Of a DNA stretch of 54,481 nucleotides, positions 32,909 through 41,568 are shown piece by piece; position 1 is the first letter of the stretch, and each line of letters begins with the position of its first letter. The notes under the pieces were generated by a model. That model saw nothing but the letters and a program-made list of their open reading frames with translations. It was not told where the DNA came from and did no database searches. The stretch comes from Fen-1077 sp964462865 (GTDB taxonomy: Bacteria; Chloroflexota; Dehalococcoidia; Dehalococcoidales; RBG-16-60-22): the NCBI GenBank assembly GCA_964462865.1, contig CAYWZO010000005.1:1-54481 (forward strand). The letters run 5' to 3'. The translations under genes and the position numbers were made by a program.

Positions 32909-33963
32909 AACGGGATAAAATGACACCGAAGGAAAGGTTGACAGCCTTCAGGAAGGGAGAAGCGACAGACCGCGTACCGTTTTTGTCTTTCACCCTCGGT
33001 TTTTGCGCCAGGAATGTCGGCTATCCGGTATCGGCCATCTACGCCGACCCGGAGAAAAGCTTTCGCGCGCAGCTGCGGACCAGGGAGCAGTACGGCTGTG
33101 ACAGCGAGCCTTTTTTTGGTTACGCCTCTTACGGGGGCTGGGAGTTCGGTGGAGAAATTGAGCTACCCGACGGGGAATACGAACAGGCACCATCCCACGG
33201 ACGGTTCGCCGTTAATGACGCGACGGATGTAGAGAAGCTTCAAAGGCCCGACGTGGCAACGGCGGGCATGCTGCCACTGGCGATGCAATTCTCACGGATA
33301 CAGGAAAAAAACGGCATCGGGCCCTCGGTAGTCGTCGGCGGGCCTTTAACTATCTCGGCAAATATCTGCCCGGTAGCCACACTATGCCGATGGATGGTAA
33401 AAAAGCCAGAGCTGGTGCAAAGACTCCTTCGGCTGGCTACCGATCATATCCTGGATATCGCACGCTACTGGATAAAGAGCTTCGGCAGGGGCCGGGTAGG
33501 AATGCAGATATGGGAGCCGGTGGCAACAAATGACCTCATTTCCCCCAAGCAATTCGAAAATCTGGTATTACCTTATCAGGTTGAACTACATGAAAAGCTA
33601 TTGAAAATGGGCATCCTCTATATTCTCTGCCATATCTGCGGGGAACAGATATTAAACCTTCCCGCCTGGGCAAGCGTACCGATGGATAATGGCATCGTCA
33701 GCGTCGGTCAAGAAATCGATATAGATACGGCGATAAAATACTTTGGGGACAGGTGTGCTATTGCCGGTAATATTGAGCCGGCGTTACTTCAGACCGGGAC
33801 GCCCGATGAAATCTGCGAACTCTGCCGGAGGGCCATCGAAAAGGGAAAGCGTGCCCCGCACGGCTATGCCCTGATGCCAGGGTGCGAAGTGCCGGTGAAT
33901 ACCCCGCCCGATAACCTTTACGCGATGAAAAAGGCTGTTAGCGAATTTGGCTGGTATGAATAA
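32905..33963 (+). CDS. Uroporphyrinogen-decarboxylase-fold methyltransferase (second)
   Basis: A 352-residue relative of the 31138 protein. The zinc site is His243 and Cys245 (HICGE) plus Cys327 (MPGCEVP). It overlaps the corrinoid gene by 4 bases (ATGA), showing tight coupling. One of the two UroD-type proteins is probably the substrate:corrinoid methyltransferase and the other the corrinoid:tetrahydrofolate (or other acceptor) methyltransferase; which is which cannot be told. It closes the rightward operon; no strong terminator follows before the convergent ferredoxin gene. Confidence 0.88.
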   Translation: MKRDKMTPKERLTAFRKGEATDRVPFLSFTLGFCARNVGYPVSAIYADPEKSFRAQLRTREQYGCDSEPFFGYASYGGWEFGGEIELPDGEYEQAPSHGRFAVNDATDVEKLQRPDVATAGMLPLAMQFSRIQEKNGIGPSVVVGGPLTISANICPVATLCRWMVKKPELVQRLLRLATDHILDIARYWIKSFGRGRVGMQIWEPVATNDLISPKQFENLVLPYQVELHEKLLKMGILYILCHICGEQILNLPAWASVPMDNGIVSVGQEIDIDTAIKYFGDRCAIAGNIEPALLQTGTPDEICELCRRAIEKGKRAPHGYALMPGCEVPVNTPPDNLYAMKKAVSEFGWYE

Positions 33964-34086
33964 GGTCTCTGATTGCCGTCCATCTGAAGGGTAAAATCAG
34001 AAACAGGTTTGATAACCGACTTAAAGGTTCTTTGATTCTTTACGCTCACCCCCGCCAGAAAAAATATAATCCCTGACAAAGTTAAT

Positions 34087-34647
34087 TCATGATAATTTTT
34101 CTACCCGTTTCAAGATAATGAGCGCAGGTCGGGTCGGCCCGGGATATCGCTCTGATATCTTCCCCTTTGCCGTTTCAATGGGTGCGTTGATATCACCAAA
34201 CCTAAGGGCCCCGGTCGGGCAGTGGACAGCGCAAAAAGGTTCCGAACCGAGTCCGGTACAATAATCGCATTTCTGCATCTTACCATCCTGCCCGAATTGT
34301 GGCATACCGTAAGGGCAGGCGGTGAAGCACTCTTTACAGCCGTTGCATTTTTCATCGTCGACCAGCACCAGTCCGTCTTCAGATCGTTTATAGATGGCTC
34401 CGGTAGGACAGATACTCATACACGCCGGCTCGGCACAATGCATGCAGGATATCGACAAAAAAGTCCTTTTTACCTCGGGAAACTCACCTTGCCATGCTTC
34501 CTGGGTCTTTCGCCAGTAGAGTCCGGCTTCAATGTTACGCGCACTTTTGCAGGCTGCCTCACAGGTACGACAGCGGACACACCTGCTCTGGTCATAAATA
34601 AAACCTAGTTGGACCGGCATATCTTCAATCATGTTGGAATTATTCAT
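34087..34647 (-). CDS. Four-cluster ferredoxin-type electron-transfer subunit (DmsB/PsrB-like)
   Basis: A 186-residue protein with four Cys clusters: CVRCRTCEAAC, CMHCAEPACMSIC, CNGCKECFTAC and CDYCTGLGSEPFCAVHC. These fit four [4Fe-4S] centres, as in beta subunits of molybdopterin oxidoreductases. It overlaps the end of the 34644 catalytic-subunit gene by 4 bases and lies downstream of it. No membrane-anchor gene (DmsC/NrfD type) follows, and no signal peptide is seen, so the pair may be soluble and cytoplasmic. Confidence 0.93.
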   Translation of the reverse strand: MNNSNMIEDMPVQLGFIYDQSRCVRCRTCEAACKSARNIEAGLYWRKTQEAWQGEFPEVKRTFLSISCMHCAEPACMSICPTGAIYKRSEDGLVLVDDEKCNGCKECFTACPYGMPQFGQDGKMQKCDYCTGLGSEPFCAVHCPTGALRFGDINAPIETAKGKISERYPGPTRPALIILKRVEKLS

Positions 34648-36821
34648 GCGGATAGTTTCATGACCTCAACAAGAGTCTGTTTTGGCATCGCCGTAACGAC
34701 CGGGTCAAATGCCTTTTCAGGGTCAGTGGTGTACAGCAAGTTCGTATTAGCGCCTCCATCGAGTAGATCATAACCCGACAATCCGAGTTCATCACAACCC
34801 TGCCACCAGCCGTGAAGACCCATAACAACTTTAGGGTTTATACCGGGGAATAGTACTGCCTTGGCCTTAATCCGGCCATGGGGAGACTCTACGGTAGTCC
34901 AATCGCCGTTTTCAATACCACGTTCTTTAGCCGTATCGGGATGTATGTATATCCAGGGGTCCGGCTCCAACTCACGCAGCAGGGGGATATTACGCAACCA
35001 GCCGTGATTATATACATCAGATGTGTGAGTATCGAAAAAAACGAGGGGATATTTTGTCAGGAGTTCGGGCGTGCTGGATGGTCCTTCCGGAGGGGCTGTC
35101 CATTCAGGTAGTGGATTAAACCCGTTTTCCTCAAAACCTGTATTAAATATAGCGACTTTACCCTGCGGGAGATAAGGGGCTTTAGAAAGCCGGGGACTGG
35201 GAGTGGCGAATGTCTTTTCATATTTCTCAAAGACCATCGGTCCCGGTTCGTAGATGATTCCGGTGGGGTATTTTCTCAATTCCTCCATTGTCATGCCGAA
35301 GTTTTCCAGCTGGTAATTCATGCACGCTATTATGTCGCCGTTCCAGAAGTCATCCCCGTAACCCATCTTTATGGCGAGGTCGAGCCAGAATTGAAAGTCA
35401 GATTTATAATTTCCCAGGGGCTCGATAACCTTATTTCTGGCCATTATCCAGTTCTTGGTAACCTCAAAGGGATGGTCGCATTCATACATACTGGTAACAG
35501 GAATGACAACGTCTGCCCATGGCATTGATGCGTTCTCCATAACGTCGATGACTACAAAGAAATCAAGTTTTTTCAGGGCTTCGATGACTCTCGGGGTCCC
35601 GCGGGTGATTACGGTGGGTTGAGTTCCAGGAGCGATGATTGTTTTCACAGGGTACGGCTTTTCGGTGAGGACACTGTCAAGACAACGGAAATAGGCGGAA
35701 GAGGTGCCTTCGGTGAATGGCTGGAAACAACTTGCTATCTCCGGGCCGACAAGATTGTCTACCCACTGTTGAGTATATTTTTCCCGGATGTGGACAGGTT
35801 TTAGTACTGGCATGGTTCCCGGAACGGGAATAACGTTTCCGCCAGGCCTATCGAGATTGCCGGTGATGGCGATCAACGTCGCGATGGCACGTACAGCATT
35901 GTTTGAATTTACCGTCTGATCAAAGGCATTGCCAACCCGGATACAGGCTGATTTTGCACTGCCGTACATCCGGCTTACTTCACGTATCCGGGCTGCCGGA
36001 ATTCCGGTTATGGGAGCGGCCCATTCCGGGGTATACTTCTGGACATGGCTTTTAAGTTGATCAAAACCATAACACCACTTGGTTACAAAATTTTTATCAT
36101 ATAGTTCCTCGGTAATAATGACGTTTAACATCGCCAGGGCCAAAGCCGCATCCGTTCCCGGTATAACCGGAATCCAGACATCCGCCTTGGCGGCGTCTGG
36201 CTGTAGCGCGGGTTTGATTACGATCAATTTGGCACCCTGCTCCCGGGCATTCAAAATTCGGTAGAAATCTCCTCGTGGAGTTCCGGAGTAAGCGGGGTTT
36301 GCTCCCCAAATGATGATCAAGTCAGTATTATCATAATCTTCTGTGAGCCGTGGCGCGCCCAGGGTATAGGCAAATCCGAAGGCGCGCTGGATCGCGCAGA
36401 TACCGCTATGGCCATAGTTTGGACTTCCATGTACCATGAGGAACCGGTAAAGATAATCGCTGTAGGTTCGCCTCTGGGGGGAAAGAATTGCCAGAGTTTT
36501 CGGTCCATATATTTCCTTCTGTTCGAGAAGCTTCCCAGAAATGATATCGATAGCTTCGTCCCAATCAATTCTCTTGAATTTTCCTTTCCCTTTTTCACCT
36601 GCCCTCTTTAATGGGTACCTCAATCGCTGTGGAGAATATAACCATTGGGCTGATGCAAATGCCTTGGCGCACAGTTTCCCTCGATTGATGGGAGATTCCT
36701 TCATTCCTTCGATTCTAACGAGTCTTCCATCCTTAACATAACAATTAATGCCACACCCCGCACTGGGACCGCATAGCGAACAAAATGTCCGTATTAATTG
36801 TTCTTTAGAATTTGATTTCAT
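34644..36821 (-). CDS. Molybdopterin oxidoreductase with [4Fe-4S] motif
   Basis: A 725-residue DMSO-reductase-family catalytic subunit, different from the three transhydroxylase-like ones. The N-terminal cluster motif has Cys14, Cys17, Cys23, Cys27 and Cys51, with two residues more than usual between the second and third Cys. The probable molybdenum ligand is Cys142 (SGICAIQRAFG). The length and domain order recall acetylene hydratase and short polysulfide- or thiosulfate-reductase types; the Asp of acetylene hydratase after the second cluster Cys is absent. The start ATG at 36821 has only a weak ribosome site. It forms a two-gene operon with the ferredoxin subunit. Confidence 0.9.
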   Translation of the reverse strand: MKSNSKEQLIRTFCSLCGPSAGCGINCYVKDGRLVRIEGMKESPINRGKLCAKAFASAQWLYSPQRLRYPLKRAGEKGKGKFKRIDWDEAIDIISGKLLEQKEIYGPKTLAILSPQRRTYSDYLYRFLMVHGSPNYGHSGICAIQRAFGFAYTLGAPRLTEDYDNTDLIIIWGANPAYSGTPRGDFYRILNAREQGAKLIVIKPALQPDAAKADVWIPVIPGTDAALALAMLNVIITEELYDKNFVTKWCYGFDQLKSHVQKYTPEWAAPITGIPAARIREVSRMYGSAKSACIRVGNAFDQTVNSNNAVRAIATLIAITGNLDRPGGNVIPVPGTMPVLKPVHIREKYTQQWVDNLVGPEIASCFQPFTEGTSSAYFRCLDSVLTEKPYPVKTIIAPGTQPTVITRGTPRVIEALKKLDFFVVIDVMENASMPWADVVIPVTSMYECDHPFEVTKNWIMARNKVIEPLGNYKSDFQFWLDLAIKMGYGDDFWNGDIIACMNYQLENFGMTMEELRKYPTGIIYEPGPMVFEKYEKTFATPSPRLSKAPYLPQGKVAIFNTGFEENGFNPLPEWTAPPEGPSSTPELLTKYPLVFFDTHTSDVYNHGWLRNIPLLRELEPDPWIYIHPDTAKERGIENGDWTTVESPHGRIKAKAVLFPGINPKVVMGLHGWWQGCDELGLSGYDLLDGGANTNLLYTTDPEKAFDPVVTAMPKQTLVEVMKLSA

Positions 36822-37016
36822 TACTATCTCTTAGTGAGTAATCATTATCAATTTTATCATTTATTCCGTTATTATACGAAATCAAAGTTACTTGCGGTCG
36901 TTCATAAATAAGATTGTTGTTCAAGGAACCGAGGGCAAGATCTGCTATAAGCCGCCGGTGCCGCCGAAATGGCAAGAAAACGATGAGTTTTCAGTTCTGC
37001 CTATTGAACCCCCGAG

Positions 37017-37098
37017 TGGGGAAGGGGGGACTCGAACCCCCACGCATTGCTGCACTGGATCCTAAGTCCAGCCCGTCTGCCAGTTCCGGCACTCCCCC
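37017..37098 (-). tRNA. tRNA-Leu (anticodon TAG)
   Basis: The minus strand folds as a long-variable-arm tRNA. The acceptor is GGGGGAG/CTTCCCC (one G-U), the anticodon loop CTTAGGA gives TAG (codon CTA), the T-loop is TTCGAGT and the discriminator is A. CCA is not encoded. Its 3' end faces the possible island 26.9-37.0 kb. Confidence 0.95.
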
Positions 37099-37190
37099 GC
37101 GGTAGAAATGCCGCCGTCACCCCGCGACCGCCCTACCGTAATATAGCATTTTAACCAACCTGCCACAAGTAAAATATTTTCATCTGCCTC

Positions 37191-37235
37191 TTGCAAAGGG
37201 CATAAATCTCTGATAGTATTGACGTACATAGATGT
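37191..37235 (+). promoter_or_regulatory. Probable promoter and operator of the PadR gene
   Basis: TTGCAA (37191-37196) and TAGTAT (37214-37219) have the ideal 17-base spacing. An ACAT-AG-ATGT inverted repeat (37226-37235) overlaps the expected RNA start and may be an autorepression site, since PadR proteins often bind ATGT/ACAT half-sites. Confidence 0.45.
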
Positions 37236-37265
37236 TCTAAGTAATGTTAGACCGAGGTGATTGGC

Positions 37266-37607
37266 GTGGTACAGAGACGTGACTTGATGAAAAGTAGTTC
37301 CGACTCCCTCCTGCTTTCGCTGCTGGACAGGCAGCCGATGTATGGCTATAAAATCGTGAAAGAGCTCGATGAGAGAAGCCAGGGGTATTTTAAATTCAAA
37401 GAGGGCACGCTCTATCCAGCCCTCCACCGGCTGGAAAAGTCGGGCCTGATAACGGGCCGATGGCAGGCCGTGCCTAACGGTCGGCAGCGGCGTTATTATT
37501 ATATTACTCCCAGAGGAAGGGCTAAGCTGGCCATGGAAAAGTCACAGTGGCAGGACTTCCTGGAGGCAGTGAAACTGATATTGGAGCCACACCCTTCAAG
37601 TCCCTGA
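37266..37607 (+). CDS. PadR family transcriptional regulator
   Basis: A 113-residue winged-helix protein. The PadR hallmark LLLSLLDRQPMYGYKIVKEL, the recognition-helix region KEGTLYPALHRLEKSGLI and the wing GRQRRYYYITPRGRAKL are clear. The GTG at 37266 is chosen because GAGG lies 8 bases upstream; an earlier in-frame GTG at 37257 overlaps that site. It lies 12 bases before a membrane-protein gene, the usual PadR / permease-prefix pairing, and probably represses both. Confidence 0.92.
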   Translation: MVQRRDLMKSSSDSLLLSLLDRQPMYGYKIVKELDERSQGYFKFKEGTLYPALHRLEKSGLITGRWQAVPNGRQRRYYYITPRGRAKLAMEKSQWQDFLEAVKLILEPHPSSP

Positions 37608-37619
37608 AAGGTGCAGGTG

Positions 37620-38603
37620 ATGACACCGGAGCTGATTCAATATCTGGAGAGCATAAAATTTAGATCGAGGCTCGATCCCTCCGAGGAAAAAGGGATAATG
37701 AGCGAGCTTGAGGCCCACCTCGAGGATAAGCTCAAGGAACTGACTGAATCCGGCCTTAACAGGGAAGAGGCGATGAAGGCCTGCCTGGGGCAGATGGGTG
37801 GTGCCGGGCTCATCGCCCGCCGGATATACGAAGCCTACAGCCAGGGAAGCTGGACACAGGTATTGCTGGCATCTATGCCTCACCTGCTTTTCGGTTTATT
37901 ATTTGTACTTAACTGGTGGCATTACCCTGGCTGGCTGACGCTGGTGTTGCTACTCACCCTCGCTACGACGGTTTACGGCTGGTGGCATGGGAAACCTGCC
38001 TGGGTCTTCTCGTGGCTGGGCTACACCCTGCTGCCGGTGCTGATGCTTGGTATCATGCTGCTTTACCTGCCCAGGCTATGGTCGCTGTTGACGTTGCTTA
38101 TCTATTTCCCTCTGGCGTTATGGTGGCTTTTCCGGCTTATTATTCAAACCACCAAGAGGGATTGGCTTTTCAGTTCGTTGATGTTGCTTCCTCTACCCAT
38201 CATCATCGGGTGGTTCCTGGCGGTATCTCCCGAAGGGAAATTCACGGAAACCAGCCTGCAACGCCTTAATTCCTTTGCCCCCTGGATAGGGATCAGCTTC
38301 ATCGCCCTGGCGCTTACCATCGCGGTTTTTCTCCGTTTACGCCAGCGTACCCTGCGCGTTGGGTTGCTAGCGGCGTCGGGGCTGCTGACGCTGACCCTCG
38401 TGGTCTATTACACGACGGGCCGGCTCAATACGTTCACCTTTTTAGGGCTGGTGCTGGTTATGTGGGGCGTGCTGCTGGTGCCTCCGCTTCTGGAACGTTA
38501 CGTAAGAGGTGGCGAACAGATATCCAGCCGGAGTGCACCTGATGACAGGTATAGAGATTATCTGGATAGTAGCACCGAGGGCCTATGCCGACGACAAAAG
38601 TAG
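37620..38603 (+). CDS. Polytopic membrane protein with N-terminal permease-prefix domain
   Basis: A 327-residue protein. The N-terminal cytosolic helical domain (about 1-75), with SELEAHLEDKLKELTESGLNREEAMKACLGQMG, is the kind found next to PadR regulators (HAAS/DUF1700-like). About eight hydrophobic membrane helices follow (LLFGLLFVLNWW to VLVMWGVLLVPPLL), with no catalytic motif. It is preceded by a PadR gene and overlaps the next degV gene by 19 bases. The role is unknown; a membrane stress or transport function regulated by PadR is likely. Confidence 0.85.
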   Translation: MTPELIQYLESIKFRSRLDPSEEKGIMSELEAHLEDKLKELTESGLNREEAMKACLGQMGGAGLIARRIYEAYSQGSWTQVLLASMPHLLFGLLFVLNWWHYPGWLTLVLLLTLATTVYGWWHGKPAWVFSWLGYTLLPVLMLGIMLLYLPRLWSLLTLLIYFPLALWWLFRLIIQTTKRDWLFSSLMLLPLPIIIGWFLAVSPEGKFTETSLQRLNSFAPWIGISFIALALTIAVFLRLRQRTLRVGLLAASGLLTLTLVVYYTTGRLNTFTFLGLVLVMWGVLLVPPLLERYVRGGEQISSRSAPDDRYRDYLDSSTEGLCRRQK

Positions 38604-39445
38604 CTATCATGACGGACAGTCTGGCCTGCCTTACCAGAGAACTGGCGGCGCAGTATGAAATAGAGATTATCCCTATTAATTTTTATGCCGGCGGTAAAAT
38701 ATACCGAGACTGGGTAGATATCACCCCGTCCGAGGCCTACCAGCTGTTCCTGAAGGACCCCGATTCCTTTAAATCTTCGGCAGCTTCACCCGAAGCCTGC
38801 CTGCAAGCTTATCGTACTGTCAGTCAGCGAGCCTCTCAAATCTTCTGCGTCACCGTTTCCTCCAGACTAAGTATGATGAATGAAGCTGCCAATAAAGCCA
38901 GAGAAATCGCCCGGACCGAGATGCCCGGGACGATTATTGAGGTCATGGACTCCAACTCGGCCACTCCCTCGGAAGGGATGATAGTCCTGGCCGCCGCCCG
39001 CGCTGCCGCCGCTGGTAAAGACCTGCCTGAAGTCATCCAGGCAGCCGAGAAGGTGAAGGCTAGGGTCGGCGTCCTCATACTGCTGGATACGATACGCCAT
39101 GTTTACCGCTCCGGGCGCGTCCCCAAGATCGCCTCACTGGTGGGCTCGGCGCTTAACATCAAGCCTATCCTGACCGTCTCCGGGGCGGTGCATTTCAGCG
39201 GTATGGTGCGCAGCCGGAAGCAGGGCATCGAGCGGATGCTGCAGATGATGAGAAACAGAGTGGGTGACCGTCCGGTGCATGCGGCGGTGACCCATGCCTA
39301 CGCCTTGGATGAAGCGGAAAAATTGAAGGAGCGTATTGCCGCCGAGTTTAACTGCTCCGAGCTCTGGCTTTCCGAGTTCAGTCCGGTGATGGGCTACGCC
39401 TGCGGTACCGGGACGGTCGGTGTGGCTTTTTACCCTGAAGAATAA
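38585..39445 (+). CDS. DegV family fatty-acid-binding protein (first)
   Basis: A 286-residue DegV/FakB protein that in the family binds a fatty acid and presents it to a kinase. The N-terminal AIMTDSLACLTRELAAQYEIEIIPI and the acyl-pocket segment GRVPKIASLVGSALNIKPILT are seen. It overlaps the preceding membrane-protein gene by 19 bases and is followed 12 bases later by plsY and then a second degV. No fakA kinase is present in the window. Confidence 0.92.
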   Translation: MPTTKVAIMTDSLACLTRELAAQYEIEIIPINFYAGGKIYRDWVDITPSEAYQLFLKDPDSFKSSAASPEACLQAYRTVSQRASQIFCVTVSSRLSMMNEAANKAREIARTEMPGTIIEVMDSNSATPSEGMIVLAAARAAAAGKDLPEVIQAAEKVKARVGVLILLDTIRHVYRSGRVPKIASLVGSALNIKPILTVSGAVHFSGMVRSRKQGIERMLQMMRNRVGDRPVHAAVTHAYALDEAEKLKERIAAEFNCSELWLSEFSPVMGYACGTGTVGVAFYPEE

Positions 39446-39457
39446 AAAGGGAGACGC

Positions 39458-40090
39458 ATGGTCTGGCAAATCGTGGCGGCTATTATTATCGGGTATTTAC
39501 TGGGTTCCATCCCCTTCGCCTATATCATTACCCGTTTGAAATTGGGGATTGATGTTCGGGAGAAGGGCAGCGGCAATGTCGGCGCCCTGGCCGTCTGGCG
39601 TGAGGTCGGGCCCTTCTACGGCGTTGTCGGCCTGGCTGCTGATATGGGTAAAGGTGTCCTGACCGTTTACACGGCAAAGTGGCTGGGGCTGGAGACAATC
39701 TGGGTTTGCGTTGCCGGGTTTGCCGCTGTGGTCGGACATAACTGGCCGGTCTTCCTGGGTTTTCGGGGAGGCAAGGGGGCTGCCACCATCATGGGTGTGC
39801 TCCTGGCACTGATGCCCGTCCAGTTTGCCATCGGTCTGGGTCTCGCCGTTCTGGCTATCGTCCCCACCAGCAACGTCAGGCTGGGCATGATAGGCCTGGC
39901 CTGTATCCCGCTGATTGCTTGGCTCTTTCATAAAGATATGATATATATTTATTACTCGCTTTTTCTTATCCTTTTCCTGGCGGTCTATACCCTCATCGGC
40001 TTAAAGGGGGAGATAGCCCGGGCGGGAGAGAAAAAGCCTGTCATCGTCGATAAAAAATATAATTTCTGGCAGACCAAAAAAGATGGATAA
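39458..40090 (+). CDS. plsY: Glycerol-3-phosphate acyltransferase PlsY
   Basis: Membrane enzyme that transfers acyl groups from acyl-phosphate to glycerol-3-phosphate; 210 residues. It opens IIIGYLLGSIPFAYIITR, and the motifs are GSGNVGALAVWR (a usual Asn is Ala here), GHNWPVFLGFRGGKGAAT and a C-terminal loop. Several membrane helices are present. It sits between two degV genes with 9-12 base gaps, linking fatty-acid presentation and phospholipid synthesis. Confidence 0.94.
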   Translation: MVWQIVAAIIIGYLLGSIPFAYIITRLKLGIDVREKGSGNVGALAVWREVGPFYGVVGLAADMGKGVLTVYTAKWLGLETIWVCVAGFAAVVGHNWPVFLGFRGGKGAATIMGVLLALMPVQFAIGLGLAVLAIVPTSNVRLGMIGLACIPLIAWLFHKDMIYIYYSLFLILFLAVYTLIGLKGEIARAGEKKPVIVDKKYNFWQTKKDG

Positions 40091-40099
40091 CCGGGACCG

Positions 40100-40969
40100 A
40101 TGAATAAGGTAGCTATCGTCACCGATACCACTGCCTGCGTGCCACCTGAATACGTGGCCGATCTTGGCATCGAAGTTGTGCCGGTGCAGCTTATCATCGA
40201 AGAGAAAACATACCGTGATGGGATAGACATTTCTCCGGCCGAGTTCTATGCCCTATTGCGCAAGGCCAAAAAAACGCCTACCACTTCCAGTTCCTCACCG
40301 GCGCCGTATTTAGACGCGTTCTATAAGGCCAGCGAGCGGGCGTCGGGCATCCTCTGTCTCACCGAGCCGGCTAAATTCAGTGCCATGTACGCCTCGGCGC
40401 GGGTAGCCAGAGAAACAGCACTGAAAACCCTTAAAGATGTAGCAATTGAGGTAATGGATTGTACCACCGCCGCCGCCGGGCAGGGGCTGGTGGTGATAGC
40501 CGCCGCCCGGGCCGGTATAATGGGTAAAACGCTGGAAGAAGTCAAGAAGACTGCGGGGGAAGTCATGTCCCGGGTAAACCTTTACGCCACTCTGGACACC
40601 CTGCAATATCTGGCCAGAAGCGGGCGTGTCCCGCAGGCCGCCGCGCTGGTCAACTCGATATTGAGCATCAAACCAATCTTCACCCTCGACCATGCTGACC
40701 CGCACACCGTGGCCCTGCCGCGGACGATGCAGAGTGCCATGGACCGCATGATGAAACTGATGCACAAGGCGGCGGTGACGGGACAAAAATTGCACGTGGC
40801 GGTGATGCATGCCGATGCTTTAAAGCAGGCCGCCGCCTTAAAAGAACGAATCACCTCCCGGTTCGATTGCCGGGAGGTGATTATTACCGAGTTCACGCCG
40901 GTCATGGGGGTGCATACCGGTCCGGGGCTAATCGGCGTGGCTTTCTATGGCGAGGCGCTGGAAGTCTAG
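40100..40969 (+). CDS. DegV family fatty-acid-binding protein (second)
   Basis: A 289-residue DegV protein, a clear paralogue of the one at 38585 (AIVTDTTACVPPEYVADLGIEVVPV; GRVPQAAALVNSILSIKPIFT) but diverged, so perhaps with a different fatty-acid preference. It lies 9 bases after plsY. A perfect 13-base-pair hairpin lies within its coding sequence (40849-40882). Confidence 0.92.
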   Translation: MNKVAIVTDTTACVPPEYVADLGIEVVPVQLIIEEKTYRDGIDISPAEFYALLRKAKKTPTTSSSSPAPYLDAFYKASERASGILCLTEPAKFSAMYASARVARETALKTLKDVAIEVMDCTTAAAGQGLVVIAAARAGIMGKTLEEVKKTAGEVMSRVNLYATLDTLQYLARSGRVPQAAALVNSILSIKPIFTLDHADPHTVALPRTMQSAMDRMMKLMHKAAVTGQKLHVAVMHADALKQAAALKERITSRFDCREVIITEFTPVMGVHTGPGLIGVAFYGEALEV

Positions 40970-41034
40970 GACCGGCGGGTTTTTCCGGATGCGCCGAGGA
41001 CTTAAAATAGCCTGGCGGTTTAATAGCTGGTTGA

Positions 41035-41355
41035 CTAACTGGCTGCCGTATTAGTCCGGTCCCGGTAGACTCTGTCGAGGAGCGCCCTGATTTCCCGGAG
41101 CCTTTCTGTCTCCCGGGCTATGTTACCCAGGCGCTGGCTGGCCCACTTTTCGATTACCGAATCGGCCACCCCGAGAGCTCTTGCCGTGTTCACGGTCTCG
41201 TCGGTCACTTTCCTGGAAAAATTGGTAGACTCTTCGAGACGTGCCTGGACTCCACAGGCGATAGCCTCCATTTTGTCAAAAAGTGAATGCCTGCGGGTGT
41301 TGATGTTCGGTCTGCAGACTACCGTGTCAACCTGCTTTGTTCTCGTCTGCATCAT
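41035..41355 (-). CDS. Hypothetical protein, 106 residues
   Basis: Not recognised. The chain is mostly helical and charged, with a coiled-coil-like C-terminal part (RLGNIARETERLREIRALLDRVYRD) and no membrane segment or Cys cluster. GAGAGGTG precedes the ATG at a good distance, which supports a real gene. It is alone on its strand between the degV operon and the ModE-type gene. Confidence 0.65.
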   Translation of the reverse strand: MMQTRTKQVDTVVCRPNINTRRHSLFDKMEAIACGVQARLEESTNFSRKVTDETVNTARALGVADSVIEKWASQRLGNIARETERLREIRALLDRVYRDRTNTAAS

Positions 41356-41529
41356 AAATCACCTCTCTTTCCTGGCCTTTCACTTTAATTTGGCGCGGTC
41401 CTTTAACCCGGGTATTGAATGTATCAAAGTATACAAATTTAACATATCCTTTTCTTAACTTAATAATAATGATGCGTAATTACAGATAAATCACAAAATC
41501 GGTAAAAGAAGTCACAAAAAAGTCACAAG

Positions 41530-41555
41530 ACAGGTTTTTCACACCTGTTTTTTAA
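41530..41555 (+). terminator. Hairpin with T run upstream of the ModE-type gene
   Basis: ACAGGT-TTTTCAC-ACCTGT followed by TTTTTT fits a rho-independent terminator reading rightward. The nearest rightward gene ends over 500 bases upstream, so it may instead insulate the ModE-type promoter just downstream. Two AGTCACAA repeats precede it. Confidence 0.45.
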
Positions 41556-41568
41556 TTTTAATTAAAGC

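Noticed and set aside
31138..33963. Heme-pathway uroporphyrinogen decarboxylases
   Set aside because: Both carry the His-x-Cys...Cys zinc site and flank a corrinoid protein, which points to methyltransferases.
33964..34086. Terminator after the methyltransferase operon
   Set aside because: TCTGATT/AATCAGA can pair but the loop is long and there is no T run, so support is too weak.
34644..36821. Acetylene hydratase
   Set aside because: Length and the Cys molybdenum ligand fit, but the catalytic Asp after the second cluster Cys is missing and a ferredoxin subunit is coupled, unlike acetylene hydratase.
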